Part shown: positions 1-9,371 of the stretch, piece by piece
How the letters are laid out: each line of letters starts with the position of its first letter
How positions within the stretch are numbered: position 1 is the first letter of the stretch
Assembly: GCF_013041615.1 (NCBI RefSeq)
Contig: NZ_JABEPQ010000001.1
Location: 1,046,976-1,110,975 of the forward strand
Direction: 5' to 3'
DNA from: Knoellia koreensis
Lineage (GTDB): Bacteria; Actinomycetota; Actinomycetes; Actinomycetales; Dermatophilaceae
Length of the DNA: 64,000 bases
Notes under the pieces: model-generated
What the model was told of the DNA's origin: nothing
The model's database searches: none
The model's input: the letters and a program-made list of their open reading frames with translations, nothing else
Translations under genes and position numbers: made by a program

Positions 1-460
1 GCTCGACCCAGCCGAAGACCGCGAACAGACGCAGAACGTCCCAGTTCACAACCGCCGCATCCTGCCTGTGATCCGGTCGTTGCCCACTATGAACTGATCG
101 GTCGGCCTCGGAAACGACGCTGGCCGCGGACCGCACCGGCAGCACCCCGGCCAGGACCGCGTCACGCACGGGCGCGTTCGCGGGCTTGGCGAACGCCTGA
201 GCGACCTCGACGACCGGGCGGGCGCCACCCGCGCGGGTCGACGGTGCGTGCTCGAGCACCCACTGTGTCAGGGTCAGTGCCGCCGCACCGTCGGTGGTTT
301 CCCGCTCGATGGCCTCGGCAACGACGACCGCCTTGGCCGCCTCGCACGCGGCGCCGAGGGCATCGACCTCCTCCAGCAGCAGCCCGAGACCGCCACCGCT
401 CGGGGTCCGCCACACCGCCGTCTCGATCCCGGCCAGGGCAGCCCGGGAGCCGCGATGCAC
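1..460 (-). pseudogene. Truncated DUF222 (13E12 repeat) protein, N-terminal part
   Basis: The minus strand has an open frame, running off the left edge, that carries the typical N-terminus of DUF222/13E12-repeat proteins. It contains EEVDALGAACEAAKAVVVAE, then TLTQWVLEHAPS, then PVRDAVLAGVLPVRSA. These proteins usually have a C-terminal HNH nuclease and occur in many copies in Micrococcales genomes. After about residue 113 (SVVSEADR) the family pattern stops and about 35 unrelated residues follow to the edge, which suggests a junction or a decayed copy. I place the start at a GTG at 460, but no ribosome-binding site is close. An ATG at 494 with GGAGG inside its first codons lies in another frame, so an N-terminal frameshift is also possible. 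Whether the gene is functional cannot be decided from this window. Confidence 0.55.
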
Positions 461-722
461 TCGCGTCGCTGCTCGATGCTCAGCCCTTCCTCCATGCCGA
501 CAAGACTAGACGCGACCACCGACAGCCACCCGACACCAAGGATCGTCGGGTTGCTTTGCGACACAACAGATCCCACACGCACACAACCCAAACAGACGCA
601 ACCCCCGGAGCCGCCCCCTGTGGACAAACGCCGACCACGACGGCACCTGTGGACCAGGCACCCGACGCGGGCACGCGGCATACCTGGGCCTTGGTGTCAG
701 CGCGGGGCGACACAATGGCGCC
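461..722. other. Intergenic region
   Basis: I see no gene here. A copy of TGTGGACAA (reverse of the actinobacterial DnaA-box sequence) lies near 619 and a copy of the GTATGCCGCG motif, in reverse orientation, near 675. Confidence 0.5.
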
Positions 723-1055
723 ATGGCCTATGACGCGGAGCTGGCGGAGCGGGTGCGCGCGCTCGTGCGGGACGAACTCGACGTGACCGAGCGGAAGATG
801 TTCGGCGGGCTGGCGTTCCTCGTGGGCGGGAACATGTCGGTCACCGTGAGCGGGCGCGGCGGGCTCATGGTGCGTCTGAACCCGGACGACGCCCAGGCGC
901 GGCTCGATGGCGACGTCGTGGTGCCGTTCGAGATGCGCGGGCGGCCGATGAAGGGCTGGCTGCGCGTGCGTGAGCCCGGGTATGCCGCGGACGACGCCTT
1001 GCGCGACTGGGTCGAGCGCAGCCTCGAGTTCGCGCGGAGCCTGCCGCACCACTGA
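723..1055 (+). CDS. TfoX N-terminal domain protein
   Basis: A 110-residue protein that is essentially a single TfoX_N domain. MFGGLAFLVGGNMSV near residues 25-40 and the MKGWLRV strand near residue 80 are the recognisable parts of the family. In gammaproteobacteria TfoX/Sxy controls competence, but the short actinobacterial proteins with only this domain have no established role, so regulation of DNA uptake here is speculation. No Shine-Dalgarno is visible; CACAAT six bases before the ATG may be the -10 of a leaderless transcript. The gene stands alone, with intergenic DNA on both sides. Confidence 0.8.
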   Translation: MAYDAELAERVRALVRDELDVTERKMFGGLAFLVGGNMSVTVSGRGGLMVRLNPDDAQARLDGDVVVPFEMRGRPMKGWLRVREPGYAADDALRDWVERSLEFARSLPHH

Positions 1056-1176
1056 GGCGCTTCAGAAGGGATCGACCTTCCTGCTTCAGCGCCACCGACC
1101 CGCCCGCACATCGTCCAAGGAGGCGCTGCGGGATGCCAGGGGCGCAGCAGAGCGCGCTCCTGACATCCCGCAAAGG

Positions 1177-2076
1177 TCAGTGGGTGACGAGTCTTGCCTT
1201 GGCCGTCTTGACCTGGAGCGGTTCAGGGGTGCCCTGGATGACAACGACGTCGGGGATGTCGATCCACTGGCCGCCGTTGACCCGGAACTGGCCGCCGTAG
1301 GTGACGTCGGCGCGGACCTGGAAGGTGCCGGCCTTCGGGTACTCCTTGGTGACGTCGCCCTCGGGGTAGGGGCCGCCGAGCGACTCGGTCGGGCCGCTGG
1401 AGCTGCCGTCGCCGTAGATGTAGTTGACCGACTTGAGGACTGGGCGGATCTCGACGTTGAAACCGGCCACAGTCGCGGGGTCGGGCTTGTCGACCTCGTC
1501 CGGTTCGAAGCCAGCTTCGGGCCAGACCACCTGGAAATAGGTGGGCAGGGTCACCAGCGTGACGTTGCCCTTGGGCTGGATCTGCACGGTCGGCACCGCG
1601 AACTTCGTGTCATGGAATGCCGCCAGGATCAGTTCCATGGTTAGGGTTGGGCTTGCCCCTGGGGCGAACTGAGGGAAGCACGTGATCCCGTACTGCTCCC
1701 AGCCGCCTTGCGGCTTGCCAGCCGCATCAACCTCGCGCCGATAGAGCTTGACGCTGGGACCTAGCCCCTGCTCCGGGGTGTTGTTGGCGCAGAAGGCGGC
1801 TGCGCTCGGGCAGAAGGCATCGGCGTTGGTAGACCCAGGCTCCTCATTGGGGCAATTGGCCACCGCCGTGTACTCGTACTGAATCGGCGCCTTCTTAGCC
1901 TTGGCCACCATTGCTGATGCCTTGAGGTCCTTCAGTTCTTGCGCGGTGAACACCTTGATGCGGACACCGTCGCCCGTCCCGTCACCGCCAATGTCCGCCG
2001 CTGCCCCCGACGCAATCCCCACGAGTGCTACGACGAAAGCGCATCCAACCGCTACTGCATGCCGTAGAGACGCCAT
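1177..2076 (-). CDS. Secreted protein with PKD-like segment, partner of DUF6318 lipoprotein (copy 1)
   Basis: About 299 residues with an N-terminal signal peptide (hydrophobic stretch near residues 8-27, cut after an Ala-rich site). The middle has cysteines near FCPSAAAFCANN and GITCFPQF. The C-terminal part has IQPKGNVTLVTLPTYF, a YGDGSSSGPT stretch reminiscent of PKD domains, and ends in KARLVTH. I choose the ATG at 2076 with GGGGG about nine bases upstream; this overlaps the end of the lipoprotein gene by about 25 bases, so the two are translationally linked. A clear paralogue with the same neighbour lies at 47200-48129. The function is unknown; export and probable cell-surface location are inferred. 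Confidence 0.75.
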   Translation of the reverse strand: MASLRHAVAVGCAFVVALVGIASGAAADIGGDGTGDGVRIKVFTAQELKDLKASAMVAKAKKAPIQYEYTAVANCPNEEPGSTNADAFCPSAAAFCANNTPEQGLGPSVKLYRREVDAAGKPQGGWEQYGITCFPQFAPGASPTLTMELILAAFHDTKFAVPTVQIQPKGNVTLVTLPTYFQVVWPEAGFEPDEVDKPDPATVAGFNVEIRPVLKSVNYIYGDGSSSGPTESLGGPYPEGDVTKEYPKAGTFQVRADVTYGGQFRVNGGQWIDIPDVVVIQGTPEPLQVKTAKARLVTH

Positions 2077-2645
2077 GATGCCCCCATCCACTGCACCCCA
2101 ACGGTGCGAGCGAGCTTCTTCGCAGGATCGGTGAGCACTACCTTGCCTGCCTTGTCGACGACGTTGACCTTGTGTTGGTCCATGTACAGCCGGACCAGTT
2201 GAACGCCATCGGCGTTCTGGCTGAGGGGCGTCACCCTCGTCACCGTCACAGGGTTGGAGTCGTACTTCTGTCCGTCGCGTTCGAGCTCCGCGCTCGTTTT
2301 GTTGAAGTTCTTACATGCGATGCACTCAGGATCACTCAACAGAGGAAGCAGTTTTGAGTTGGGCTGAGTCCACGCCTCGTTCACTTGCTCCATGTAGTAC
2401 TCGACGAAGGCTGCGGCCCCCTCGGGGGTGTGCTTCTGCGCCTCGGGCGGAAGCTTGGCCGGGTCCAGCGTCGCCGTGCCCGACGTGGTCGTGGTGCTCG
2501 ACGGAGTGCTCGTGGACGTCGTGCTGGTGCTCGACGACGAGCTCGTCGATGTGGTCGGCGGGTCATCGCCGCCCCCGTTGCAGGCACCCAGGCCGAGCGC
2601 GAGCACCCCAGCCGCCACCGCGGCATACCAACGCCGTGCGAACAC
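2052..2645 (-). CDS. DUF6318 family lipoprotein (copy 1)
   Basis: A 197-residue lipoprotein. The signal peptide ends in LGLGAC, a lipobox with the modified cysteine at about residue 22. A Ser/Thr-rich linker (residues 30-60) follows, then a folded domain starting near PPEAQKHTPEGAAAFVEYYM and containing a CIAC pair, as in the DUF6318 family of Actinobacteria (family name from recall, not search). The GTG start at 2645 is preceded by GAGAGGGGAG. The gene overlaps the secreted protein gene downstream, and the same two-gene order recurs at 48129-48731. The domain resembles NTF2-like lipoproteins in general form; no substrate is known. Confidence 0.75.
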   Translation of the reverse strand: MFARRWYAAVAAGVLALGLGACNGGGDDPPTTSTSSSSSTSTTSTSTPSSTTTTSGTATLDPAKLPPEAQKHTPEGAAAFVEYYMEQVNEAWTQPNSKLLPLLSDPECIACKNFNKTSAELERDGQKYDSNPVTVTRVTPLSQNADGVQLVRLYMDQHKVNVVDKAGKVVLTDPAKKLARTVGVQWMGASWRLYGMQ

Positions 2646-2806
2646 TGAACGACTCCCCTCTCGGCACGCACGAACGCGCCGATCTGGCCGCGAGTCTACG
2701 CAAATCGCCCCAATGGGCCACCCCGTTGTCCACAGGCGCAGTCGGCGCCACGACCCTGCGGCCGCGAATAACCCGACGCCCGAGGGGTCCGCTGAGCCGC
2801 TCCGGG

Positions 2807-4986
2807 TCAGCGGGCCGGTTCGAGCGCGGCGCTCCCCTCTGCCTCGTCCGCATCCCCAACGACGCCGTCACCCTCCTCACCCGCCAACGGCCGCGCGTCG
2901 AGCTCGGCGTCGCGGCGGGCGAGGGCGCTGGGCCACCACATGCGGCCACGGACGTCGAGGTTGAGCGCAGTCACGAGCACCGACCGCACCACCAGGGTGT
3001 CGAGCAGCACGCCGAGCGCGACTGCCAGTCCGATCTCGGCGAACGTCACGACCGGCAGCGTCCCCAGCACCGCGAACGTGCCAGCCAGGACCAGCCCAGC
3101 CGACGTGATCACGCCACCCGTCGCCGACAGATCCACCAGCGCGCCACGCCGGGTGCCGATCTCCTTGGCCTCCTCGTGGACACGCGTCATGAGGAAGATG
3201 TTGTAGTCGATGCCGAGGGCGACGAGGAAGACGAAGACGAACAACGGCAGCGACGAGTCCGCCCCGGCGAACCCGAGCACGTGCCGGAAGATCAATGCCG
3301 ACAACCCCATTGCCGCGCCGTACGACAACAGCACGGTCCCGATGAGGATCAGCGGCGCGGTGATCGCGCGCAGCAGCAACACCAGGATGAGCAGCACCAC
3401 GGCGAGGATCAGCGGGATGATGCGCACGTTGTCGTCGGCCGAGGCCCGCAACGTGTCCGCGCGCGTCGCGGTGTCGCCACCGGCGATGGCGTCGGCGCCG
3501 GGAACGTCGGCGATGGTGGACCGAATGCGGTCAACCGTGGCGGTCGCGGCATCGGAGTCCGGCGCGTCCGCGAGGGTGGCCTGGATGATCGACCGCCCGC
3601 CCTTCGTCACCGGATCACCAACTGCCGCAACGCCTTTCACACCGGCCACGGCCGTCTTCACCGCACCAGCCGCATCGGCGTTGGCCAACACCAGCACCGG
3701 CGAGCCCGACCCTGCCGGGAAGTGCTTCGCCACGATCTGCTCCCCCACAACCGACTCGGGCTCACCGTAGTAGGAGTCGGCGTTGGACAGCCCGGTGGCG
3801 TTGAGCTGCAGGACGCCGAGCGTGGCCACCGCCAGCAGCACGGACGTCACGATCCACGTGCGCCGCGGGGCGCGGGCGATGCGGCGCCCGATCCGCGCCC
3901 AGAACCCGTCGCGCGTGTGGTCGACCGACCCGAACGTCGGCCGCGCCGGCCAGAAGATCCACCGACCACACACGACCAACAGCGCGGGCAGCAGCGTCAG
4001 CATCACCAGCAGCCCCACCGCGATGCCGATCGCCGCAACCGGCCCGAGCCCCTTGGTGGAGTTCATGGTCGCGACGAGCAGGCAGAGCATCCCGGCGATC
4101 ACCGTCGCGCCGGACGCGAGGATCGCCGGCCCGGCGCGGTGCAGCGCGAACGCCATGGCCTCGTGCCGGTCCTCGTGCCGCCGCAGCTCCTCTCGGTAGC
4201 GCGCGACCAGCAGGAGGGCATAGTCGGTCCCCGCGCCGAACACGATCACGGTGAGGATGCCCGAGCTCTGCGCGTTGACGGTGAGGGTGTCGTCCTTGGC
4301 GAGGAAGTAGATGACGGCCTGCGCGACGAAAAGCGCTGTGCCAGCAGAGATCACGGGGATGAGCCACAGCACCGGACTGCGGTACGTCAGGAGAAGGATG
4401 ACGATGACGACGGCCATCGCGGAGTAGAGCAGCTTGCCGTCGATGCCGGAGAACGCCTCGGAGGAGTCCGCGGCATACCCGACGGGTCCGGTGACGTGCA
4501 TCGAGAGTCCGGCAGGGCGCACGTCCGCGATCCCGCGGACGTCACCGACGATGTCACCGAGGGCGTCCCACCCACCCTCGCCCGGGTCGACGGGGGGACG
4601 ATGACCTGCAACGCCTTGCCGTCCTGCGATGGGATCGGCCCGACGGTCTTGCTCTTGACCGGCGCGAGGGCGTCGAACTTCACGACCTGCGCGGCGACGG
4701 CCTCCAGGTCCTGCGGCGTGACGCCGGCCGGGCGTTCGTAGACGATGACGGCGGGGAACTCGTTCTTGCTCTGGAACGCCTCGATCTGCCGGACCACCTG
4801 GGTCGACTGGGCATCCGTGGGCAGCCACGCGACCGCCTCGTTGTTGAGCACCCCCTGCAGCTTGCCCGCCGGGTTGAACGCGGCCGCCAGCACGACGAGC
4901 CAGAACCCCACGACGAACCACTTCGTCACCTTGCCGCTCGGGAACCAGGCGAACCGCCCCACGTCACCCATGCGCGTCTGAGCCAT
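2807..4986 (-). pseudogene. MMPL family (RND) transporter, frameshifted
   Basis: This encodes a MmpL/YdfJ-like membrane transporter of about 726 residues, interrupted by a frameshift. The first part (start ATG 4986) reads FAWFPSGKVTKWFVVGFWLV and continues normally to SQDGKALQVIVP. The homologous reading then resumes in another frame with GEGGWDALGDIVGDV and continues through two blocks of transmembrane helices to the end. The shift falls at a run of six G on the plus strand (4592-4597), so gain or loss of a base in the homopolymer explains it. It may be a real mutation or a sequencing error; both halves look otherwise intact, with no further stops. MMPL proteins export lipids, siderophores or drugs using the proton gradient. 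Confidence 0.8.
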
Positions 4987-5198
4987 CTCGCCAAGCCTCC
5001 CGATCGTCGCGTCGCACCCCCTGCCTGGCGCCGTCCGAGATCGACGCTAGGGCCCGGATGACGGGGCGGGCAATGGGATATCGCCAAGTTGGGTCAGCGT
5101 TCAGGGGCGGTTCAGGGGTGACCCTGAGTGCGTGGTGGCGTGACAGCCGTCGGTATGCCGCGTGGCTGGCCTTCGCCGTGGAGTCGTGGGCGATCGCA
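4987..5198. other. Intergenic region upstream of the MMPL gene
   Basis: I see no convincing gene. One GTATGCCGCG copy lies near 5155. Confidence 0.45.
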
Positions 5199-5534
5199 TC
5201 ACCGTTGGCGAGTCGCTCGCGCCGTTTCAGACTCGCAGGTCACGGCGACAACATGGATGGCCCGGGGTGAGCGGTCCGCAAGGCGACCAGCAATCGTCAG
5301 CGTGTCACCCTCGACCAACGGTTCTGTGAGCGAGCTCCAGAATTGTGGAAAGAACAGCAGCCTCACGATTCCGACCCGGGAATCTGCCTCCACGACCATC
5401 CACGGGTCGCCTCGAGCCGTCAGCCGGGGACGGAGGCGCACCACGGTGACGGTGTCACGGATCCGCGCGAATGATGCGTCCGGGGCCCAGCGATCTCGAC
5501 GGCGAAGCGGCCGTCCCAGCCCAACATCATCCAT
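5199..5534 (-). CDS. Small orphan protein with OB-fold-like pattern
   Basis: A possible 111-residue protein. Its second half, RVGIVRLLFFPQFW followed by VEGDTLTIAGRLA and AIHVVAVTCE, follows the strand pattern of OB-fold nucleic-acid-binding domains such as those in DNA polymerase III alpha subunits. The coding case rests on this pattern and on the lack of any better frame on the other strand. The N-terminus is Arg-rich and less convincing, so the true start may be further in. It could be a fragment of a larger gene lost by rearrangement. It lies divergent from the DUF6308 gene. Confidence 0.4.
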   Translation of the reverse strand: MDDVGLGRPLRRRDRWAPDASFARIRDTVTVVRLRPRLTARGDPWMVVEADSRVGIVRLLFFPQFWSSLTEPLVEGDTLTIAGRLADRSPRAIHVVAVTCESETARATRQR

Positions 5535-5582
5535 GCGACCGTTCTACCCATCGCGACTGACACTCACCGTTAGAGTCGACGC

Positions 5583-6197
5583 ATGCCTTGGACCCTGCCA
5601 CCGAGACTTGCAACCCAGGATGACACTGGCGCCGTCACCGCCTTGCGGCAGTACTTCGGCCTTACCGGTCAGGAACCGTTCACCGGCGCCAGTTTCGAAC
5701 GACTCGGCGGTGGCGGCGACCGTCCCGAGGTCCGCGACCAGCTCACACCCGAGGATCTGGTCGCGGTCACGATGCTGTCCGTCGACGTGGATCCGCGTGC
5801 AGCTCTCGCGATCCTCGGACCACTTCGCGGAGACATCTCCGCCCTACTGGGCAAACTGCCCACCGGGCTTGACCTGGTGGACGTCGAAGGCTCCTCCATC
5901 ACGCCAGAGTGGCCCGCGTGGAAACTGTGGTCGAGGCTGCACGACCTTCCCAACGTCGGTTTCGTGACAGCGAGCAAGTTGTTGGCACGAAAGCGACCTC
6001 GCCTCATCCCTGTCTACGACACCGTCGTCCGTGAGCGGGTCGGCCGACCCGATGACTTTTGGATGTCTCTCCATGGGGCTCTTCAGGAGAACGACCACGC
6101 GCTTCACCGTCGCCTCCTGTCGATCCGAGACGAGGCGGGCGTGGGCGCCGACATTTCCGCGCTCAGGGTGTTCGACATCGTCGCCTGGATGCCCTGA
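5583..6197 (+). CDS. DUF6308 family protein
   Basis: A 204-residue protein matching the DUF6308 pattern as I recall it. It has a conserved helical core with WKLWSRLHDLPNVGFVTASK near residues 117-137, followed by LLARKRPRLIPVYDTVV. No catalytic motif is obvious; the helix-turn region GVGFVTASKLLARKRP type resembles a helix-hairpin-helix-like DNA-contact element, which is only a suggestion. The start is fixed by TAGAGT (5571-5576) six bases before the ATG with no Shine-Dalgarno, a leaderless arrangement seen repeatedly in this window. The gene is monocistronic. Confidence 0.7.
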   Translation: MPWTLPPRLATQDDTGAVTALRQYFGLTGQEPFTGASFERLGGGGDRPEVRDQLTPEDLVAVTMLSVDVDPRAALAILGPLRGDISALLGKLPTGLDLVDVEGSSITPEWPAWKLWSRLHDLPNVGFVTASKLLARKRPRLIPVYDTVVRERVGRPDDFWMSLHGALQENDHALHRRLLSIRDEAGVGADISALRVFDIVAWMP

Positions 6198-6359
6198 CCA
6201 CCCATCCGGCCTCTCGGTCGAGTCAGCCGAACGGGTTGATTCCGCACCTTCGTGAGGATTTCGCCCACGGCCGCTGACGGAAGTCCGGCAGTGTGACCTC
6301 GCAGGTAGACCACGCGGGGAGCACCACTGGAACTCGACGACACGATCCGACTCACGACC

Positions 6360-7379
6360 GTGCCCGACCACACACAGTGTCGGTGCGGGGAAACGATGGT
6401 GGCCGGCGAGCGCGCCGGCTTCGACTCCCGCTCCGGACGGTCGATCTGCTTGTGGTGCCTGGCCGACCTGAAGGCCGGACGCACTCCCCCTCGCCGGCGC
6501 GCGACTCAGGGACCCTCAATGCACACGCTGACGGCACCGCGAACGCCAGTGCCGATGGGTTCGCCGCCCGCTCGCCTAGCGGGCCACGCCACCCGGCGTC
6601 GCGCACGACGGCCACGGTCAGGACCACGGACCAGCGTGACGCTCCTGATCGTGGCAGCGGTCCTGGCGGCCACGGCATACATCGACAACGCCGTCCTGGG
6701 CCACGACGCCATCCCCCGTGCGCTCGGGCTCCGTCACCTGCCCGGCGTGAACACCGGCGGTGGCATTGCGGGAGTGGGGAGCAAGACCTCGGACTATGCG
6801 TTCCTCGCGACCAAGGCCAACGGCGACCCAGTGGCGTTCAGCAGGTGCGACACCATTCACATCGTCGTGAACAGCACGCACGCCGTCCCGGACGCCGACC
6901 GGATGCTGCGCGAGGCGTTGGACCGAGTGAGCGAAGCGAGCGGCCTGAAGTTCGTGGTGGACGGCGCCAGCGATGAACTGCCGAGCTCCGTTCGAGCCTC
7001 CACCAGCTCCCCCGTCGCAAGCTGGAGGAACCGGCCGGCGCTGGTGGCGTGGCTGTCGCCGCGAGAGGACAACCGGCTCGGTCCGAAGGCGATCGGACTC
7101 GGCGGCCCCATCGAAACTGGTTCCTACGTCGACGCCAACCGCCACTACGGGACGGGCACGGTGTCGCTCGACGGGCCAGCACTGCAGCGGATGATGCATG
7201 AGCCGAACGGCTGGGCCAGAGCGCGGGCCGTGGTGATGCACGAGCTCAGCCACATGATCGGACTCGCCCACTTCGACTCATCTGCGGAAGTCATGGCCCC
7301 TGAGAGCTCACACGTCACGGAGTTTGGCGCTGGCGACCGCGAGGGACTTCGACTCCTGGGCGGAGGCCCCTGCTACTGA
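6360..7379 (+). CDS. Zinc-ribbon, transmembrane and matrixin-like metallopeptidase fusion
   Basis: A 339-residue protein in three parts. Residues 1-40 contain CRCG and, about 20 residues later, CLWC, which together look like a small zinc ribbon. A basic Pro-rich linker leads to one transmembrane helix near residues 93-113 (VTLLIVAAVLAATAYI). The remaining part, outside the membrane by the positive-inside rule, ends in a metzincin site HELSHMIGLAHFD at about residues 294-306, with three zinc-ligand histidines and catalytic Glu, followed by a likely Met-turn in EVMAPE. The fold is matrixin-like; the substrate is unknown. A cytoplasmic zinc ribbon on a matrixin is unusual and may sense or tether. 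The start ATG at 6360 is chosen because it keeps the ribbon. Confidence 0.72.
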   Translation: MPDHTQCRCGETMVAGERAGFDSRSGRSICLWCLADLKAGRTPPRRRATQGPSMHTLTAPRTPVPMGSPPARLAGHATRRRARRPRSGPRTSVTLLIVAAVLAATAYIDNAVLGHDAIPRALGLRHLPGVNTGGGIAGVGSKTSDYAFLATKANGDPVAFSRCDTIHIVVNSTHAVPDADRMLREALDRVSEASGLKFVVDGASDELPSSVRASTSSPVASWRNRPALVAWLSPREDNRLGPKAIGLGGPIETGSYVDANRHYGTGTVSLDGPALQRMMHEPNGWARARAVVMHELSHMIGLAHFDSSAEVMAPESSHVTEFGAGDREGLRLLGGGPCY

Positions 7380-7380
7380 C

Positions 7381-8484
7381 CTACGCCGTCACGCGATTCT
7401 TCATCAGGAGCTCATCGACCTCGACCGCAGCGACCAAGCGAGCGATGTCTGGCTCAGCTACCAATTCGATGGGCATCAGCGTTTTGGCCGCTCCCTTCAG
7501 TCGGAACACGACCTCGTCGGCGGCGTCCATGAGCACGCTTGTCGCGTCAGCCTCCTTCCACCTCACACCGGACAACGCCTGACGGGTCAGGTGACAGGCG
7601 AGGACTGGCTCGACGACCGGCTTTCCGTACGCGTCCGCGCGAGGGATCCGGATCGCGACGGCTCGCAGCCCCAGCAGGCGGGGCGCGACGGCAAGCGCCT
7701 CCTTGACGGTGACGAGGACATACCCCGCAACCATGGTGCGGTAGAGCTCTGACTGCTCCGTCTTGGACATTCGCCGCAAAGAGAGGTTTCCGGCCTGGGT
7801 GGTCGTGGGGTACCGATCCGGAAGAACGTCGACGTCGGGCACGAGCACCACGACACTGGCTGTTCCCTTCTCCACCGCCACTACCGCAGCGGCCGCATCG
7901 TTGTCCTCGTATGCCGCGGCGAGGTCTTCGCGTACGACCTCAGGGTCGTTGTCGGTAAGGCGCGCCCACCTCCTGTCGAGGTCGGCTTGGCGATTGGCCT
8001 GAAGCTGCGCGAGTCTCGCCTGGTTGTCGGCCAGCTCTCGCTGGGTGGCGGCTTCGGCTGCTGTCTTGGCCTGACGGCGAGCCTTGAAGTTCCAGAAGGC
8101 GACACCTGCGAGGGCACCCTTCATGTGTCGCCTGCGTATCGCGCCGGTGTCCACCGGTGACTCGGGCTGCGCAAGAGGTCGCGTCGCTGGCGCGAACTCG
8201 ACCCGGTGCAGGTCCAGAACCTGACGAATGGCTGCCGACAGTTCCTGCGCCTGAGCCGCTTTGGCCTGCGCGAGTGTCTGTCCGGCTGTGCGCGCGCCGA
8301 TCAGTCTGCCACGACCGCCACCCGCGAGGGATTGGTAGAAGCCAACCGGGCCGACGCCGGTTGAGATGCCCGGCGACCCGGCACCGATGTGGACGCGAGC
8401 CACCCGCGGGCCAACGCTGGTCCGGATTCCACGAGATGAAGCCCGGACCCGCACGCCCGGAGCTACTCGAATAGAGAAGCCCAC
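7381..8484 (-). CDS. DUF4236 domain protein
   Basis: I choose the GTG at 8484, preceded by AAAGGGAG eight bases upstream; the longer open frame has an implausible Cys/Arg-rich N-terminus. The protein then has about 367 residues and begins with a DUF4236 domain (GFSIRVAPGVRVRASSRG, then VGPRVARVHIGAGSPGIS), a beta-rich repeat domain of unknown function. A helical region rich in Ala, Gln and Arg follows near residues 130-180, probably a coiled coil, then a mixed alpha/beta C-terminal domain of about 180 residues that I do not recognise. It lies tail-to-tail with the metallopeptidase gene, one base apart. Confidence 0.75.
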   Translation of the reverse strand: MGFSIRVAPGVRVRASSRGIRTSVGPRVARVHIGAGSPGISTGVGPVGFYQSLAGGGRGRLIGARTAGQTLAQAKAAQAQELSAAIRQVLDLHRVEFAPATRPLAQPESPVDTGAIRRRHMKGALAGVAFWNFKARRQAKTAAEAATQRELADNQARLAQLQANRQADLDRRWARLTDNDPEVVREDLAAAYEDNDAAAAVVAVEKGTASVVVLVPDVDVLPDRYPTTTQAGNLSLRRMSKTEQSELYRTMVAGYVLVTVKEALAVAPRLLGLRAVAIRIPRADAYGKPVVEPVLACHLTRQALSGVRWKEADATSVLMDAADEVVFRLKGAAKTLMPIELVAEPDIARLVAAVEVDELLMKNRVTA

Positions 8485-8530
8485 GCCCAGCTCCCTTTGT
8501 TCATGACCGCCGGGTGCACACGCACAACGA

Positions 8531-9235
8531 TCACTCGCAGGCCACGCCGTCTCCGTCGCGGTCGAGGTGCCGCCCGTAGCCAGGATCGCCGACGCGCAAC
8601 GGCGTAACGCCCGCTGCCCGCGCAGCATCGCAGTTCCGGTAGTAGGCGCTGCTCGCTGCCGAGTCGACCAGCGGGAGAGGGTCAGCCGCTGCGGGCCTGC
8701 TTGTCACCGTCTTGACAGACTTCACGGTCTTGACCGCCTTGACCGTCTTGACGGACGTAACGGTAGTGGCTGGCAGGGTCTCAGTGGTGGTGACCGGAGG
8801 TGCCGTAACTGTCGAGGTCACGGAAGTGGTGACCGTCGACGTGGCTTTCGGAGCCGATTTTTCCGAGGTGAGTGCGACGGGCTGGGCGTTGCCGGTGTCA
8901 CCGGCCGCTCCGATGCCCACACCGAGCATGAACGCGAGCAACCCGACAGCCGATCCGACCAGCCAAGTGGCCTTGACCCGCTTGGTCTTCGACCCGTAGA
9001 GGCCGGCAGGCGCCTCGATCGGCACGCCGTACTCGTTGACCCAGAACCGCCAGCCGGCTGGCGGGGCCGGCCAGGACGCGTCCGGTTTCCAGCCCGGGTC
9101 GGGCATCCAGTTGTCGGGAGCCTGCGGCCAAGTGGGTGGTGACTGAAAACGCATGCTGCTACTCGCCATCCGTGCGGGGATCGGGTCTGCCCCAGTGTGC
9201 GGCGACGCTGACTTGACGTCTGGCGAATCGTCCAC
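8531..9235 (-). CDS. Membrane protein with C-terminal excalibur calcium-binding domain
   Basis: Up to 234 residues. The N-terminal region is Trp/Pro-rich and cytoplasmic-looking (PPTWPQAPDNWMPDPGW). A single membrane helix lies near residues 90-112. A long Thr/Val/Ser-rich extracellular linker with repeated TVKTVK-type units leads to an excalibur domain: YYRNCDAARAAGVTPLRVGD, ending DRDGDGVACE. This domain has paired cysteines and a DxDxDG calcium loop like that of calmodulin. The start is uncertain: ATGs at 9235, 9169 and 9154 are all possible and none has a clear ribosome-binding site. A surface role needing calcium is inferred only from the domain. Confidence 0.78.
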   Translation of the reverse strand: MDDSPDVKSASPHTGADPIPARMASSSMRFQSPPTWPQAPDNWMPDPGWKPDASWPAPPAGWRFWVNEYGVPIEAPAGLYGSKTKRVKATWLVGSAVGLLAFMLGVGIGAAGDTGNAQPVALTSEKSAPKATSTVTTSVTSTVTAPPVTTTETLPATTVTSVKTVKAVKTVKSVKTVTSRPAAADPLPLVDSAASSAYYRNCDAARAAGVTPLRVGDPGYGRHLDRDGDGVACE

Positions 9236-9371
9236 AACTACCCGAACGAACTAGTCCAAAACCACCACGTGGCACTCCAGTACCAGAAGTGTTCAGCCGC
9301 CACACGAAGCCGGTCGACAAGGACGGTCGAGAGGCTCCGGGCGGGCGCTGTCAGCAGCGCGGCAACGGGCT

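Noticed and set aside
2315-4741. An 808-codon plus-strand frame opposite the MMPL gene
   Set aside because: It spans a lipoprotein gene, an intergenic region and the transporter, and translates to Arg/His-rich sequence without pattern.
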